Source: Planctomycetaceae bacterium
Lineage (GTDB): Bacteria; Planctomycetota; Planctomycetia; Planctomycetales; Planctomycetaceae
NCBI GenBank assembly: GCA_020426325.1
Contig: JAGQQG010000019.1
Location: 1-64,000 of the forward strand
Length of the DNA: 64,000 nt
Direction: 5' to 3'
Under the pieces are notes generated by a model, which worked only from the letters and a program-made list of their open reading frames with translations, was not told where the DNA came from and ran no database searches. The translations under genes and the position numbers were made by a program. Below are positions 1 to 8,402 of this stretch, piece by piece; within the stretch, counting starts at the first letter, position 1, and each line of letters begins with the position of its first letter.

Positions 1-2409
1 GCGGAATCCATTGTCACCCGCAGGTCCTGTGGGATCGGTCACTGGGGCCTTGGAGAATGTGGCTGCGTATGTGTCCTGGCACCACTCCCAGACATTGCCG
101 TGCATGTCGAATAGCCCGAAGCGGTTGGGTTGGAACTGACCAGTTGGAGCCGTCAGTGGGAATCCGTCGTCCCAGTCATCCTCGTCTTCTGGCCGCAGGA
201 GCGTTTCGACTTTGTCGTAAGCAAAATTCCCGATGATGAACATGTCCTCATCGCCGTTGCCGCTGGCGAAGCGGGTCGTCGTCCCTGCGCGACAGGCGTA
301 TTCCCACTCGGCCTCGGTCGGCAGACGATACGTGGCTCGCTCTTTCTTGCTCAGCCAATCACAGAAGGCGATCGCATCATTCCAGCTGACATTCACGACC
401 GGATGATCTTCAGTCTGCTCCAGCCCGGTGCGATCCCAGTTGTTGTCTTCGCTGAACAGAAACCGACGGCGGTCCGCATCGAAGCGGTATCCACCATTCG
501 CTTTGTATCCTGTCTCGCTGACAAACTGCCGAAACTGCCCCACCGTTACTTCGTTGGCTCCCATGCGGAAGTCGCGGGAAATTGTCACCTGGTGGGATGG
601 TTGTTCGTCGTCCTGAGCATCCTTGTCCCCTTCCGTTAAGCCCATTGTGAATGTCCCGGCAGGAATGGTCACGAGTTGCATGCCAATCGAGTTGACTTCG
701 CTCTCCTGCTTGAGTGCGAACTCCTGGGCGATTTCGGAGAAGTTCTGCACAAACACCTCCCGCTGGACCGTGCCGCCCGGCACGTTCAGCGGTGCGAAGA
801 TACGAGCCAGTTTGGGAAAGCGGGTGAGCAGCTTGGCGAAGTTACTCGTCGTCAGGCCAGCCTCAGCAGCTGCCGTTTCCAGATCGAGTTCCTGCTCGAA
901 CTGTCGGGCCAGCTGCAGAATAGGGTCCTTCTTTGACGAGCTGACTCCCGCCTGTTGGAGTGCCCGGAGGAATCGGTCCTTGTCCTGATCCATCAGTCGG
1001 TCGAGGACACCCAGTTTGGGGTATAAGGTGAGAATCTGCTCTCGCTCTTCGTCATCGAAGGCTCCGGGGTTCTTCTCAACTGAAGCACGAATCTGATCCG
1101 TCTTGGGAATCATGCCCGCTGTGTGACAGGACATGCAGCTCAGCCCATTGATAACCGATCGGTCCGGTCGTTGTGGGTCACTCACAATCGTGACAGGGCC
1201 CTTGTCCAGCTTGGTGCCTTTGGCATCAGCGAGGTAGTACGCCTGCATGCCGTTTGGCAGGTTAAAAATCATCTCACCGCCGTCATGCTCGAACGCATTT
1301 TCTCCCTTTGGTCCGAGCGGATGGGCGAACAGGTTCTTCTGTGCGGCGTTACCGGCAAAGTCATAACTTTTCCAGTACGCTCCGAACTTGGTCTCGTGCC
1401 GCTCAATCATCCGGTTGTTCTGAGAGACCCCCGAGTTGTTGAAGCCCGCACGAAAGGCCAGCCCGCGTTCGATGTTGCTGTCGACATCAACATCAAGGAT
1501 CTCTTCGATTTCTCGATCGGTCTCAGGCAGTTCGAGAATCTCGTTGTACAATGGCGGCACTGACGCCACCGCGACGAACCAGTCGGCTCGGACGACCGGC
1601 TGGTCCGTTTGTGTGATCTGGTAGGCAAACTGCGCCGAGTCGGTCTGATACCGAACGTCATAAGGATTCTTCCTGGCGATCTTCTCCCACGTCGCAACAG
1701 ACCAGCGGTAGTTTCGCAGGTCGATGCGGAACAGCGTCTTGCCGGGGTCGATTGGCTGAGGTTTGACTATCTTGTCACCCCACGAGAGGCTGTTGACGAG
1801 TTTGGAAAGTCCCTCGCGATAGATCTCCATCTCAGCCGCCGATTTGCCTGCATTGGCGAAGTGGGCTAAGGAGAAATATCGCGTGAACTGTGGAGCGCTG
1901 CCATTGAGCGTTTTGAGGTCGTTCTCGATCAGCACGAACATATCGAGCGGCGAGATGAACTCGCTGGCGCTGTCATTCGCCTGGGCGTTGAAGTCGAAGG
2001 CCCCCGCGTTGATCCACTCAGTCAGTAGAGACTGATCGTCACCGCTCAGTGGGTCACCGTCAGCCGGCATGTCACCATCGACAATCCGCTGCATCAAGTC
2101 CGACTCAGCCGCCTTTCCGGGGACGATTAATCCACGAGCGACAAGTTTGCGAATGTTCAGGACGTTGCTCAGCCCACCCTCGTCTGCACCGTCTTCGCCG
2201 TGACATCGAAAGCAGTTCTCCTTCAGGATGACAGCGACGCGATCCGCCCGTTCGATCTCCTGCGATGTCTGGGCACTGGCCTGTTGAGAATTGACCAATG
2301 GCAGAACCGTCAGCGTTCCCAACACGAGAATCATGAATGAGACGCGATTCTGGCGGGGGTTTGCATCGAGGTTTTTCAGTTGGGTTGTTTTTGAAATCAG
2401 ACGGAACAT
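1..2409 (-). CDS. c-type cytochrome fused to FGE/sulfatase-modifying-factor-like domain (C-terminus beyond window)
   Basis: The frame stays open to the left edge, giving about 800 visible residues. It begins with a hydrophobic stretch (about residues 22-45) consistent with export. A first haem motif CFRCH lies near residue 66 in a planctomycete-type cytochrome region (GDMPADGDPL, EWINAGAF), and a second, CMSCH, near 425. From about residue 575 an FGE-sulfatase domain starts (MQLVTIPAGTFTMG, RLPTEAEWEYACRAGT, GNVWEWC); its end, where FGE catalytic cysteines would lie, is cut off. ATG 2409 was chosen because GGAG lies about 10 nt upstream. Such fusions occur in planctomycetes; the role is unknown, perhaps a periplasmic redox or sugar-linked protein. 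The domain calls are firm, the function is not. Confidence 0.85.
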   Translation of the reverse strand, partial: MFRLISKTTQLKNLDANPRQNRVSFMILVLGTLTVLPLVNSQQASAQTSQEIERADRVAVILKENCFRCHGEDGADEGGLSNVLNIRKLVARGLIVPGKAAESDLMQRIVDGDMPADGDPLSGDDQSLLTEWINAGAFDFNAQANDSASEFISPLDMFVLIENDLKTLNGSAPQFTRYFSLAHFANAGKSAAEMEIYREGLSKLVNSLSWGDKIVKPQPIDPGKTLFRIDLRNYRWSVATWEKIARKNPYDVRYQTDSAQFAYQITQTDQPVVRADWFVAVASVPPLYNEILELPETDREIEEILDVDVDSNIERGLAFRAGFNNSGVSQNNRMIERHETKFGAYWKSYDFAGNAAQKNLFAHPLGPKGENAFEHDGGEMIFNLPNGMQAYYLADAKGTKLDKGPVTIVSDPQRPDRSVINGLSCMSCHTAGMIPKTDQIRASVEKNPGAFDDEEREQILTLYPKLGVLDRLMDQDKDRFLRALQQAGVSSSKKDPILQLARQFEQELDLETAAAEAGLTTSNFAKLLTRFPKLARIFAPLNVPGGTVQREVFVQNFSEIAQEFALKQESEVNSIGMQLVTIPAGTFTMGLTEGDKDAQDDEQPSHQVTISRDFRMGANEVTVGQFRQFVSETGYKANGGYRFDADRRRFLFSEDNNWDRTGLEQTEDHPVVNVSWNDAIAFCDWLSKKERATYRLPTEAEWEYACRAGTTTRFASGNGDEDMFIIGNFAYDKVETLLRPEDEDDWDDGFPLTAPTGQFQPNRFGLFDMHGNVWEWCQDTYAATFSKAPVTDPTGPAGDNGFR

Positions 2410-2515
2410 GGTGCTCAACTCCGCTGGGGAGAATATTGAGTGTCGAGTCATATCTTCTCACAGCGTGAAGAGATGTCGAGTGTTACAGGAGAGTTCAATT
2501 TCCGCCGATGCGCAG

Positions 2516-2560
2516 AAAAACACCTCGATATCAGGCTGGGGAGCACCTGAGATCGAGGTG
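2516..2560 (-). terminator. Rho-independent terminator after the small secreted protein gene
   Basis: A 15-bp stem with one mismatch (arms 2521-2535 and 2546-2560) encloses a 10-nt loop. Read on the minus strand it is followed by five T residues (2520-2516). It lies about 105 nt downstream of the stop codon at 2666 and upstream of the cytochrome/FGE gene, so it separates the two units. Confidence 0.75.
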
Positions 2561-2665
2561 TTGGGGCAGTGGTGAAGGATCGTCGTGGGGTCCGTCGCAG
2601 GTTTTGAGGCGACCCGACCAGGCCAGAGGACGGTCTGTTCACGCAGTCATGGGGAGTTTTCAAAC

Positions 2666-2965
2666 TTAGTAGCCGAGGACGAAGTGACGCTGGCCACCGT
2701 AGTTGTAGAAGTAACGACCGCCAATTGAGGTCGCGAAGCAGTTGTGACGGATGCCGTAGCTGTCGACGAAGTAGTGGCAGCCGTAGGCGTCGCACAGCAG
2801 GTTGACGCGAGGGTAGGTGACGACGAGCGGAGCGGTGTAGCCGTAGCCGTAAGTCGGGGCACAGAAGCCACCATAGCAGCCGGCGTCAGCCGAGTTGCTC
2901 ATTCCCGCGAACATCATTCCACCAGCGATGAGTGACAGAGCAGCGATTGATTTGAGAGTCTTCAT
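2666..2965 (-). CDS. Small secreted Gly/Tyr/Cys-rich protein of unknown function
   Basis: This 99-residue protein starts with a clear signal peptide: MKTLKS, a hydrophobic core ALSLIAGGMMFAGM, and a probable cleavage site after ADA near residue 28. The mature part is rich in Gly, Tyr and aromatic residues and has five Cys (GCYGGFC, LLCDAYGCH, HNCF), suggesting disulphides in the periplasm or cell wall. AAGGA sits about 7 nt before ATG 2965. A strong terminator follows, so it is probably transcribed alone, and possibly highly. I recognise no named family; it resembles the small cell-surface proteins common in planctomycetes. Confidence 0.8.
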   Translation of the reverse strand: MKTLKSIAALSLIAGGMMFAGMSNSADAGCYGGFCAPTYGYGYTAPLVVTYPRVNLLCDAYGCHYFVDSYGIRHNCFATSIGGRYFYNYGGQRHFVLGY

Positions 2966-3150
2966 GGTCAGGTCCTTTTCTCAGTCTTGAGGTTTGTTGT
3001 TGTGTGTTGTGGTTTGTTCCACACTCCTCAAGGCGGAGAACAGGGACGTCTGTTACATGGTTTCTCCGAAATCACGCGAATCTGGATATCGCTCCTCGTT
3101 GATCGCTTCGACATCAGGTTACCGCCAATCACCCGCGAAGTGCCGACGAA

Positions 3151-3978
3151 TCATTCAGTCTTCGGCATTCTCCGGTCAAACAGGAATGGCTCGGCGGGAT
3201 CGTCCGTCACCGTCACCTTCACGGGTGGAGCGATCCCTCCCTGATCGACTTCGACGCGGAGGATTTTCTTTGCCTTGAAAGGACGGTCGTGAACCCAGCG
3301 ATGTCCGTCGCCGTGCAGGTAGAGGAAAGGCTTGTCCAGCTCCGCAGCGAGCGTGTTGAGTCCCTCGAAGTAATCATCATGATCCGGACGGGGCAATGCA
3401 TGGCCGAAGATCACGATTGCCCGTGCGTCGGAGCCATGCTGTTCCAGATTGGCTTTGGTCCAGGCGAGACACTGGGCGTGCCTTTGCTTCCATTCGTCAC
3501 GATCATGCACTCGTCCGCCGACAAGGTTCAGGCCAAGAAACAAGACGCCGTCGTACATCAGCGCGAAGTTCTCGTCCCGCTCCGGCTGACGGTTGACGGG
3601 TAACTCGTGCTTCCACTGTTCGTCAAACCGGCGAAAGTATTTCTCCCAGTAAGTCCAACTGGTTCTCGGATCGAAGCAGTCATTCCATTCATTGTCACCG
3701 GGGATGATGAACAAAGGCGTCCGGGACTTCCGTAGCATGCCTGACACCTTCTCATAGACCGCCTCATCACAGGGGAGTTTGCCCGGTTTGATGTCGCCAA
3801 CATGCACAACGAACAGTCCGTCGTCCGGCAACTCATCGATCTGCTTTGGTAGCAACAAGTCCTCGGCAGCAGAGTAGGGAACATCCCCCATGGCATAGAA
3901 GACAACATCATCCGCGAAGCTGTTCTCCGCCAAACAACCACAGAGCATAAGGCTCGCAAGGAAGGAACTTCTGAGCAT
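3151..3978 (-). CDS. Secreted calcineurin-like metallophosphoesterase
   Basis: A 275-residue protein with an N-terminal signal sequence (MLRSSFLASLMLCGCLAENSFA). The phosphoesterase metal-binding series is visible in order: GDVPY (near 31), VGDIKPG (near 61), GDNEW (near 95), FGHA (near 200) and HGDGHRW (near 225). This matches the GD..GDxx..GDN..H..GHxH layout with some substitutions. The frame stays open upstream to 4524, but that part overlaps the divergent oxidoreductase gene; ATG 3978, followed by a signal peptide and preceded by AAGGG, is the credible start. The substrate is unknown. It is divergent from the gene at 4156. Confidence 0.85.
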   Translation of the reverse strand: MLRSSFLASLMLCGCLAENSFADDVVFYAMGDVPYSAAEDLLLPKQIDELPDDGLFVVHVGDIKPGKLPCDEAVYEKVSGMLRKSRTPLFIIPGDNEWNDCFDPRTSWTYWEKYFRRFDEQWKHELPVNRQPERDENFALMYDGVLFLGLNLVGGRVHDRDEWKQRHAQCLAWTKANLEQHGSDARAIVIFGHALPRPDHDDYFEGLNTLAAELDKPFLYLHGDGHRWVHDRPFKAKKILRVEVDQGGIAPPVKVTVTDDPAEPFLFDRRMPKTE

Positions 3979-4070
3979 GACGAATCGATCCCTTTTCTTG
4001 ACGGTCAGAGTGATGATCTCGTTACCAATCGTATCAGGATCAGGATACGACTGCACCGACCGAGACCATC

Positions 4071-4095
4071 CCTCCCAAGCCGTCGGCTTGGGAGG
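4071..4095. repeat. Perfect 11-bp inverted repeat in a divergent intergenic region
   Basis: Arms 4071-4081 and 4085-4095 (CCTCCCAAGCC and its complement) are separated by three bases. There is no T-tract on either strand. It lies between the divergent starts at 3978 and 4156, so it could be an operator, a leader hairpin in either transcript or a dispersed palindromic repeat. Confidence 0.7.
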
Positions 4096-4155
4096 CACAT
4101 CGATCGTGGGTATACTGAAACCGTTCCCGCCAATACTGACTGCTCTGGAGGCCCC

Positions 4156-5478
4156 ATGTTCCGATCCGACCTCGCCACGCGCCGAGAGTTTCTGCACCAA
4201 TCGACTCAGGCTGGCGTTGCCACAGCTGCGCTCAGCACCCTGACCGGAGCTTACGCGGTTGCTGTCGAGAAGCCGGAAACTCTGAACATCGGTATCATCG
4301 GCTGCGGCGGGATTATGACGCATCACGTCAAAGGGCTGGTCAGTCGTGGCGAGGCCGTCTCCATTTCGTACTTGTGTGACGTCGATCCGGCACAGATTGA
4401 ACGGATGGCACAGGTCATGGAGGGACATCAGTCTGCACCAGCCAAACGAACCTCGCGGTTCGAGGACGTGATCGAAGACAAGAACGTCGATGCGGTCATC
4501 ATCGCGACGCCCCATCACTGGCACGCACCGATCGCTATTGCTGCGATGGCAAACGGCAAGGACACATACATTGAGAAGCCCATCTCACACGTATTCGACG
4601 AAGGGCCGATGATCATTGAGGCCGCAGAGAAGTATGACCGGGTAGTTCAGCAGGGGAGTCAGATGCGGAGCAGCCCGGTGACTGCAAAAGCTGGCGAGTT
4701 GCTCGCACAGGGGCTCATCGGAGAGGTGAAAGTCGCCCGGGCCTGGACGGCGGAGATTCGCGATGTCGTCAAGCCGGTCCCGGACAGCACGCCTCCGGCA
4801 GGGGTCGACTACGACCGCTGGCTCGGTCCTGCACCGAAGCATGCCTTCAATAAATATCGCTTTCATCAGACGTGGCGGATGTTTCAGGACTACGGCAACG
4901 GCGAGATCGGCGACGACGGCATTCATGACCTCGATATGGCGACGTGGGGGCTGGGAGTCGACACGCTCCCCAAGTTCATCACCGCACGTGGCAGCCGCAT
5001 GATGTTGCACGGGCATGCCAGCGAATACCCGGACAACATGCACGTCACCTACGAGTACCCCGACGGTCGCCTGCTGGTCTACGAGAACTACCCGTTCACC
5101 AGTTACGGCATCTACGGGTTCGACAATGGCAACGTATTCTACGGGACTGAAGGGTACATGGTCTTTTCTCGCCGTGGTGCATTCAGCACGTTCCTCGGCC
5201 CGAAGTCCAAGCCCGGTCCTACGGAGGGAGACCTCCGTCGTCAGACCGGATACCCCGAACACATGGCCGACTTCCTCAACGCGGTCCGCACACACAACCG
5301 GGACACGCACGCCAAACCCGAAATCGCTCATCGATCGTGCGCCCTCGTCCATCTGGGCGAAGCCACCTATCGCACGAAAGGCCAACTCGAATTTGACGCC
5401 GCTGCCGGTCAGTTCATCGACTGCGACGAGGCCAACGCTCTGCTCACGAAAGAGTACCGAGCTCCATATGGTGTTTAG
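4156..5478 (+). CDS. Gfo/Idh/MocA-family oxidoreductase with Tat signal
   Basis: A 440-residue NAD(P)-dependent sugar or inositol dehydrogenase-like protein. A twin-arginine signal (TRREFLHQ) begins near residue 8, so the folded cofactor-bound enzyme is probably exported. The Rossmann motif GIIGCGGI follows near residue 47, and the family motif EKPISH (K141) is the expected catalytic-lysine region. The C-terminal half (NGEIGDDGIHDLDMATWGLG) is typical of planctomycete members. ATG 4156 directly precedes the Tat motif. The substrate cannot be told; the downstream glycan and sugar genes suggest a carbohydrate. Confidence 0.92.
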   Translation: MFRSDLATRREFLHQSTQAGVATAALSTLTGAYAVAVEKPETLNIGIIGCGGIMTHHVKGLVSRGEAVSISYLCDVDPAQIERMAQVMEGHQSAPAKRTSRFEDVIEDKNVDAVIIATPHHWHAPIAIAAMANGKDTYIEKPISHVFDEGPMIIEAAEKYDRVVQQGSQMRSSPVTAKAGELLAQGLIGEVKVARAWTAEIRDVVKPVPDSTPPAGVDYDRWLGPAPKHAFNKYRFHQTWRMFQDYGNGEIGDDGIHDLDMATWGLGVDTLPKFITARGSRMMLHGHASEYPDNMHVTYEYPDGRLLVYENYPFTSYGIYGFDNGNVFYGTEGYMVFSRRGAFSTFLGPKSKPGPTEGDLRRQTGYPEHMADFLNAVRTHNRDTHAKPEIAHRSCALVHLGEATYRTKGQLEFDAAAGQFIDCDEANALLTKEYRAPYGV

Positions 5479-5535
5479 AAGAGTTCTTCACGACGGAATA
5501 ACCCCCGTCACGCTCGGTGATGGAAGGAAAGTTTG

Positions 5536-5817
5536 ATGGCAGATCGTCAGAAACCGCAATTTCAATGGTGGAAACTCTTCGCCTGGATGGTTGGAACTCC
5601 ACCACTCATGGTTGGAACTCTTTATCTGACTGGAGGTGCCCTCCCGAGTTTTGAACCCGTGGAAGCGTATGACTATCGGCACGTATGGATCACTTCTCTG
5701 ACGAATTATGCAATGGTGGGGGCGTTTCTCTATTTATGGTCACTCTTTTTGGCAAGCCGGGCGTATGATCGCTCTCAGCATTCCAAAGCCAGTTCTGGCA
5801 GTGGTACCTCCCATTGA
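5536..5817 (+). CDS. Small two-helix membrane protein, unknown
   Basis: A 93-residue protein with two predicted membrane segments: about residues 11-34 (LFAWMVGTPPLMVGTLYLTG) and 53-75 (AMVGAFLYLWSLFLASRAY). The tail is hydrophilic and Ser-rich. GGAAGG lies about 8 nt before ATG 5536; a TTG codon directly before it is the less likely start. It follows the oxidoreductase gene by 57 nt on the same strand. I recognise no family. Confidence 0.6.
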   Translation: MADRQKPQFQWWKLFAWMVGTPPLMVGTLYLTGGALPSFEPVEAYDYRHVWITSLTNYAMVGAFLYLWSLFLASRAYDRSQHSKASSGSGTSH

Positions 5818-5872
5818 TTCTCCACAATTGGCTGGAACCACGCGTACCTTCCTGACTCATTAGCTTCAGCGA

Positions 5873-6736
5873 ATGCATCGTATTCTGCTTCTGTTCTTGG
5901 TTGTTGTCAGTCACTTCCGCTCCCAGTGCGTCGCTGATGAGGCTTCCAGCAAACCGCGAGAAAGCATCAAGAAGTCTCCCTCGATTGACGAGATGCTGCT
6001 GTTCTTCCCGAGCAAGTTTCCCGAGGGAGATTGGCAACCGAAACATCTCAACTTTGAGGATGTATATTTCGAGGCAACCGATGGAACGCATTTGCATGGG
6101 TGGTTCTGCCCGTGTGAGTCGCCGCGTGCGGTCGTGCTTATCGCACATGGCAACGGTGGGAATGTCACCTCGCGTGCAGATTGGCTGACATATCTGCAAT
6201 CCCGAATGCGTGTGAGCACGTTTGTGTTCGATTATCGAGGCTATGGCCGGAGTGAAGGTGCCCCGACCGTCGAAGGTGTCCTGCAGGACGCGAGGGCCGC
6301 CCGCGCCAAATTGTGCGAACTCACGGAGGTCAAGCCGTCCGAGATCGTTCTGTTTGGAGAATCGCTTGGCGGAGCGGTCGCTGTTCAGCTGTCGTCTGAG
6401 TTGGCTCCCAGTGGATTGGTTCTGCAAAGTACGTTCTCGTCGCTGCGAGCAATCGCTGATGTCCACTACCCCAAACTGTCGTGGCTCGTTCCCGAAGAGA
6501 AACTGAATTCGATCACAGCGATCAAGTCTTATCACGGTCCCTTGCTGATGAGTCACGGTACGGCCGACCGCACGATCCCTTACTCTCTCGGCAAGGACCT
6601 GTTTCAAGCTGCGAATAAACCAAAGACGCTCGTGACAATCAAAAACCGCGATCATGACGACTGGATGACGAACGATTACCTTCGCAAACTTGATGCGTTC
6701 ATTTCCATGGTTGGAAAGGGCAAAACGAAACAGTGA
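5873..6736 (+). CDS. Exported alpha/beta hydrolase (BEM46/YfhR-like)
   Basis: A 287-residue serine hydrolase. An N-terminal signal (MHRILLLFLVVVSHF) is followed by an oxyanion-region motif (IAHGNGGN), a RGYGRSEG segment, the nucleophile elbow GESLGG with Ser164, an acid in SHGTADRTIP and a His in NRDHDDW. These make a full Ser-Asp-His triad. The layout fits the BEM46/YfhR group of esterase- or lipase-like proteins of unspecified substrate. It probably acts in the periplasm. Confidence 0.88.
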   Translation: MHRILLLFLVVVSHFRSQCVADEASSKPRESIKKSPSIDEMLLFFPSKFPEGDWQPKHLNFEDVYFEATDGTHLHGWFCPCESPRAVVLIAHGNGGNVTSRADWLTYLQSRMRVSTFVFDYRGYGRSEGAPTVEGVLQDARAARAKLCELTEVKPSEIVLFGESLGGAVAVQLSSELAPSGLVLQSTFSSLRAIADVHYPKLSWLVPEEKLNSITAIKSYHGPLLMSHGTADRTIPYSLGKDLFQAANKPKTLVTIKNRDHDDWMTNDYLRKLDAFISMVGKGKTKQ

Positions 6737-6853
6737 GGTGTTAATCACGCTGAGTGCTCATGGCTGCATTCTGCTCCGCAGTCGCATCGTTTCGTCCCGG
6801 TCGCTGCTCCGGTAAAATCAGCGTCTCCCCTACTTGCACCGGACCGACCCTGC

Positions 6854-8242
6854 ATGATTGACATCGACTGCAATCTCTCTCCGAATGACCTCACCGCTCC
6901 GATCAAGCGGATGTGGGAGGTCTCAGCCCGATGTATCGAGTCGATCGAAGCGACTTGGAATCCGGCGGACGGCTCACCTGTGTTCACAGTCGAGGGGCGT
7001 TATACGGCTCAGGGTTGGACTGAGTGGACGCAGGGATTTCAGTTCGGGGCCGCTCTACTGCAGTTTGACGGAACCAGTGATGCACACTTTCTGGAGATCG
7101 GCCGCCGTCACACCCTTGAGCAGATGGCCCCGCACCTGACGCATATTGGCGTGCATGATCATGGGTTCAACAACATCAGCACCTACGGCAACCTGCGGAG
7201 GCTGATGCTGGAGGGACGCATTGCGCACGATACGCATGAACTCGGTCTTTACGAACTGGCCCTCAAGGTCAGCGGGGCCGTACAGGCGTCGCGATGGACC
7301 GCGATTGCGGAAGGAGGCGGCTTCATCCACTCCTTCAACGGCCCGCACTCCCTGTTCTGTGATACGATCCGATCGCTGCGGTCACTCGCAGTTGGCCATT
7401 GGCTCGGACACCGATTGATGGGAGAGAATGACCGGCCGATCAGTCTGCTGAAGCGACTCGTCCAGCACGCGGAAGCGACAGCCGCCTTCAACGTGTACTA
7501 CGGCGAAGGGCGTGACACGTACGATGTCCCCGGTCGCGTCGCTCACGAGTCGGTGTTCAACACGAACGATGGTCGGTATCGCTGTCCCAGCACGCAACAG
7601 GGGTACAGCCCCTTCAGCACCTGGACGCGCGGGCTGGCGTGGGTCATGCTCGGATATCCGGAACTCCTTGAGTTTCTCACAATCCTGCCGGATGACGAAC
7701 TCGAAGATCAGGGGGGACGGGATTCAATCGAAGAGATGATGCTCCGGGCAGCGATCGCCTCATGCGACTTCTACATCGAGAACACGCCAACAGACGGCGT
7801 GCCCTACTGGGACACGGGTGCTCCACGGCTCGTCCTTCTCGGAGAATACACCGACTGCCCCGCTGACCCGTTCAATGAGCAGGAACCGGTCGACAGTTCC
7901 GCAGCCGCGATCGCCTGTCAGGGGTTACTGCGTCTCGGTCGCTATCTGTCAGAACGTGGTGACTCGGAGAATGGAGCTTACTACTTCCAGGCAGGACTCA
8001 CGGTCCTTCGCACGCTTCTCAGCGAACCGTATCTGAGTACGTCGGAGCAGCATCAGGGGCTGTTGCTGCATGCAGTCTATCATCGTCCGCGCGGCTGGGA
8101 CCATGTGCCTGCGGGGCAAAGCATCCCCTGCGGTGAATCCTGCATGTGGGGGGACTATCATCTCCTCGAAGCAGCACTGATGGTTCAACGACTCGCGAAT
8201 GAACAGCCGTATTACACGTTCTTTGGTCCAACTCAAATGTGA
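6854..8242 (+). CDS. GH88-like unsaturated glucuronyl hydrolase family protein
   Basis: A 462-residue (alpha/alpha)6-barrel-type protein with no signal peptide, so cytoplasmic. Family features are HDHGFNN near residue 98 (region of a catalytic Asp in GH88), EPVDSSAAAIACQG near 340, and the C-terminal CGESCMWGDYHLLEAAL. GH88 enzymes remove 4,5-unsaturated uronic acid residues left by polysaccharide lyases. The SDR dehydrogenase downstream and the oxidoreductase upstream fit processing of the released keto-sugar. No polysaccharide lyase lies in the window, so the source polymer is unknown. No strong Shine-Dalgarno precedes ATG 6854. Confidence 0.8.
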   Translation: MIDIDCNLSPNDLTAPIKRMWEVSARCIESIEATWNPADGSPVFTVEGRYTAQGWTEWTQGFQFGAALLQFDGTSDAHFLEIGRRHTLEQMAPHLTHIGVHDHGFNNISTYGNLRRLMLEGRIAHDTHELGLYELALKVSGAVQASRWTAIAEGGGFIHSFNGPHSLFCDTIRSLRSLAVGHWLGHRLMGENDRPISLLKRLVQHAEATAAFNVYYGEGRDTYDVPGRVAHESVFNTNDGRYRCPSTQQGYSPFSTWTRGLAWVMLGYPELLEFLTILPDDELEDQGGRDSIEEMMLRAAIASCDFYIENTPTDGVPYWDTGAPRLVLLGEYTDCPADPFNEQEPVDSSAAAIACQGLLRLGRYLSERGDSENGAYYFQAGLTVLRTLLSEPYLSTSEQHQGLLLHAVYHRPRGWDHVPAGQSIPCGESCMWGDYHLLEAALMVQRLANEQPYYTFFGPTQM

Positions 8243-8261
8243 TCAGGAGGAAACGAAGTGC

Positions 8262-8402
8262 ATGAAGTCCTGGAGTAAGTTGAAATACACTTCAAGGCGA
8301 CTTCTCACTTTCGATGTTCTCCTCGCTTCGTTCTATGGGCATCTGACTACCACTCCCTCCGTTCACTTCGTTTCCTTTTGTCTTGATACGAATCTCTTGT
8401 GA
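8262..8402 (+). CDS. Candidate 46-residue small ORF coupled to the SDR gene
   Basis: An ORF fills the gap between the GH88-like and SDR genes. AGGAGG at 8245-8250 is 11 nt before ATG 8262, and the TGA at 8400-8402 shares one base with the SDR ATG at 8402, a translational-coupling arrangement. The product (begins MKSWSKLKYTSRRLL) is basic and then weakly hydrophobic, with no recognisable family. It may be a leader peptide or chance. Confidence 0.25.
   Translation: MKSWSKLKYTSRRLLTFDVLLASFYGHLTTTPSVHFVSFCLDTNLL

Noticed and set aside
130..639. Plus-strand ORF of 169 codons
   Set aside because: It is the antisense shadow of the FGE-like domain, whose minus-strand translation has clear family motifs.
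3979..4524. N-terminal extension of the phosphoesterase frame
   Set aside because: It overlaps the divergent Tat oxidoreductase gene and precedes an obvious signal peptide starting at 3978.
4585..5385. Minus-strand ORF of 266 codons
   Set aside because: Shadow of the Gfo/Idh/MocA gene; no family resemblance.
5690..6748. Minus-strand ORF of 352 codons
   Set aside because: Antisense to the alpha/beta hydrolase, which has a full catalytic triad.
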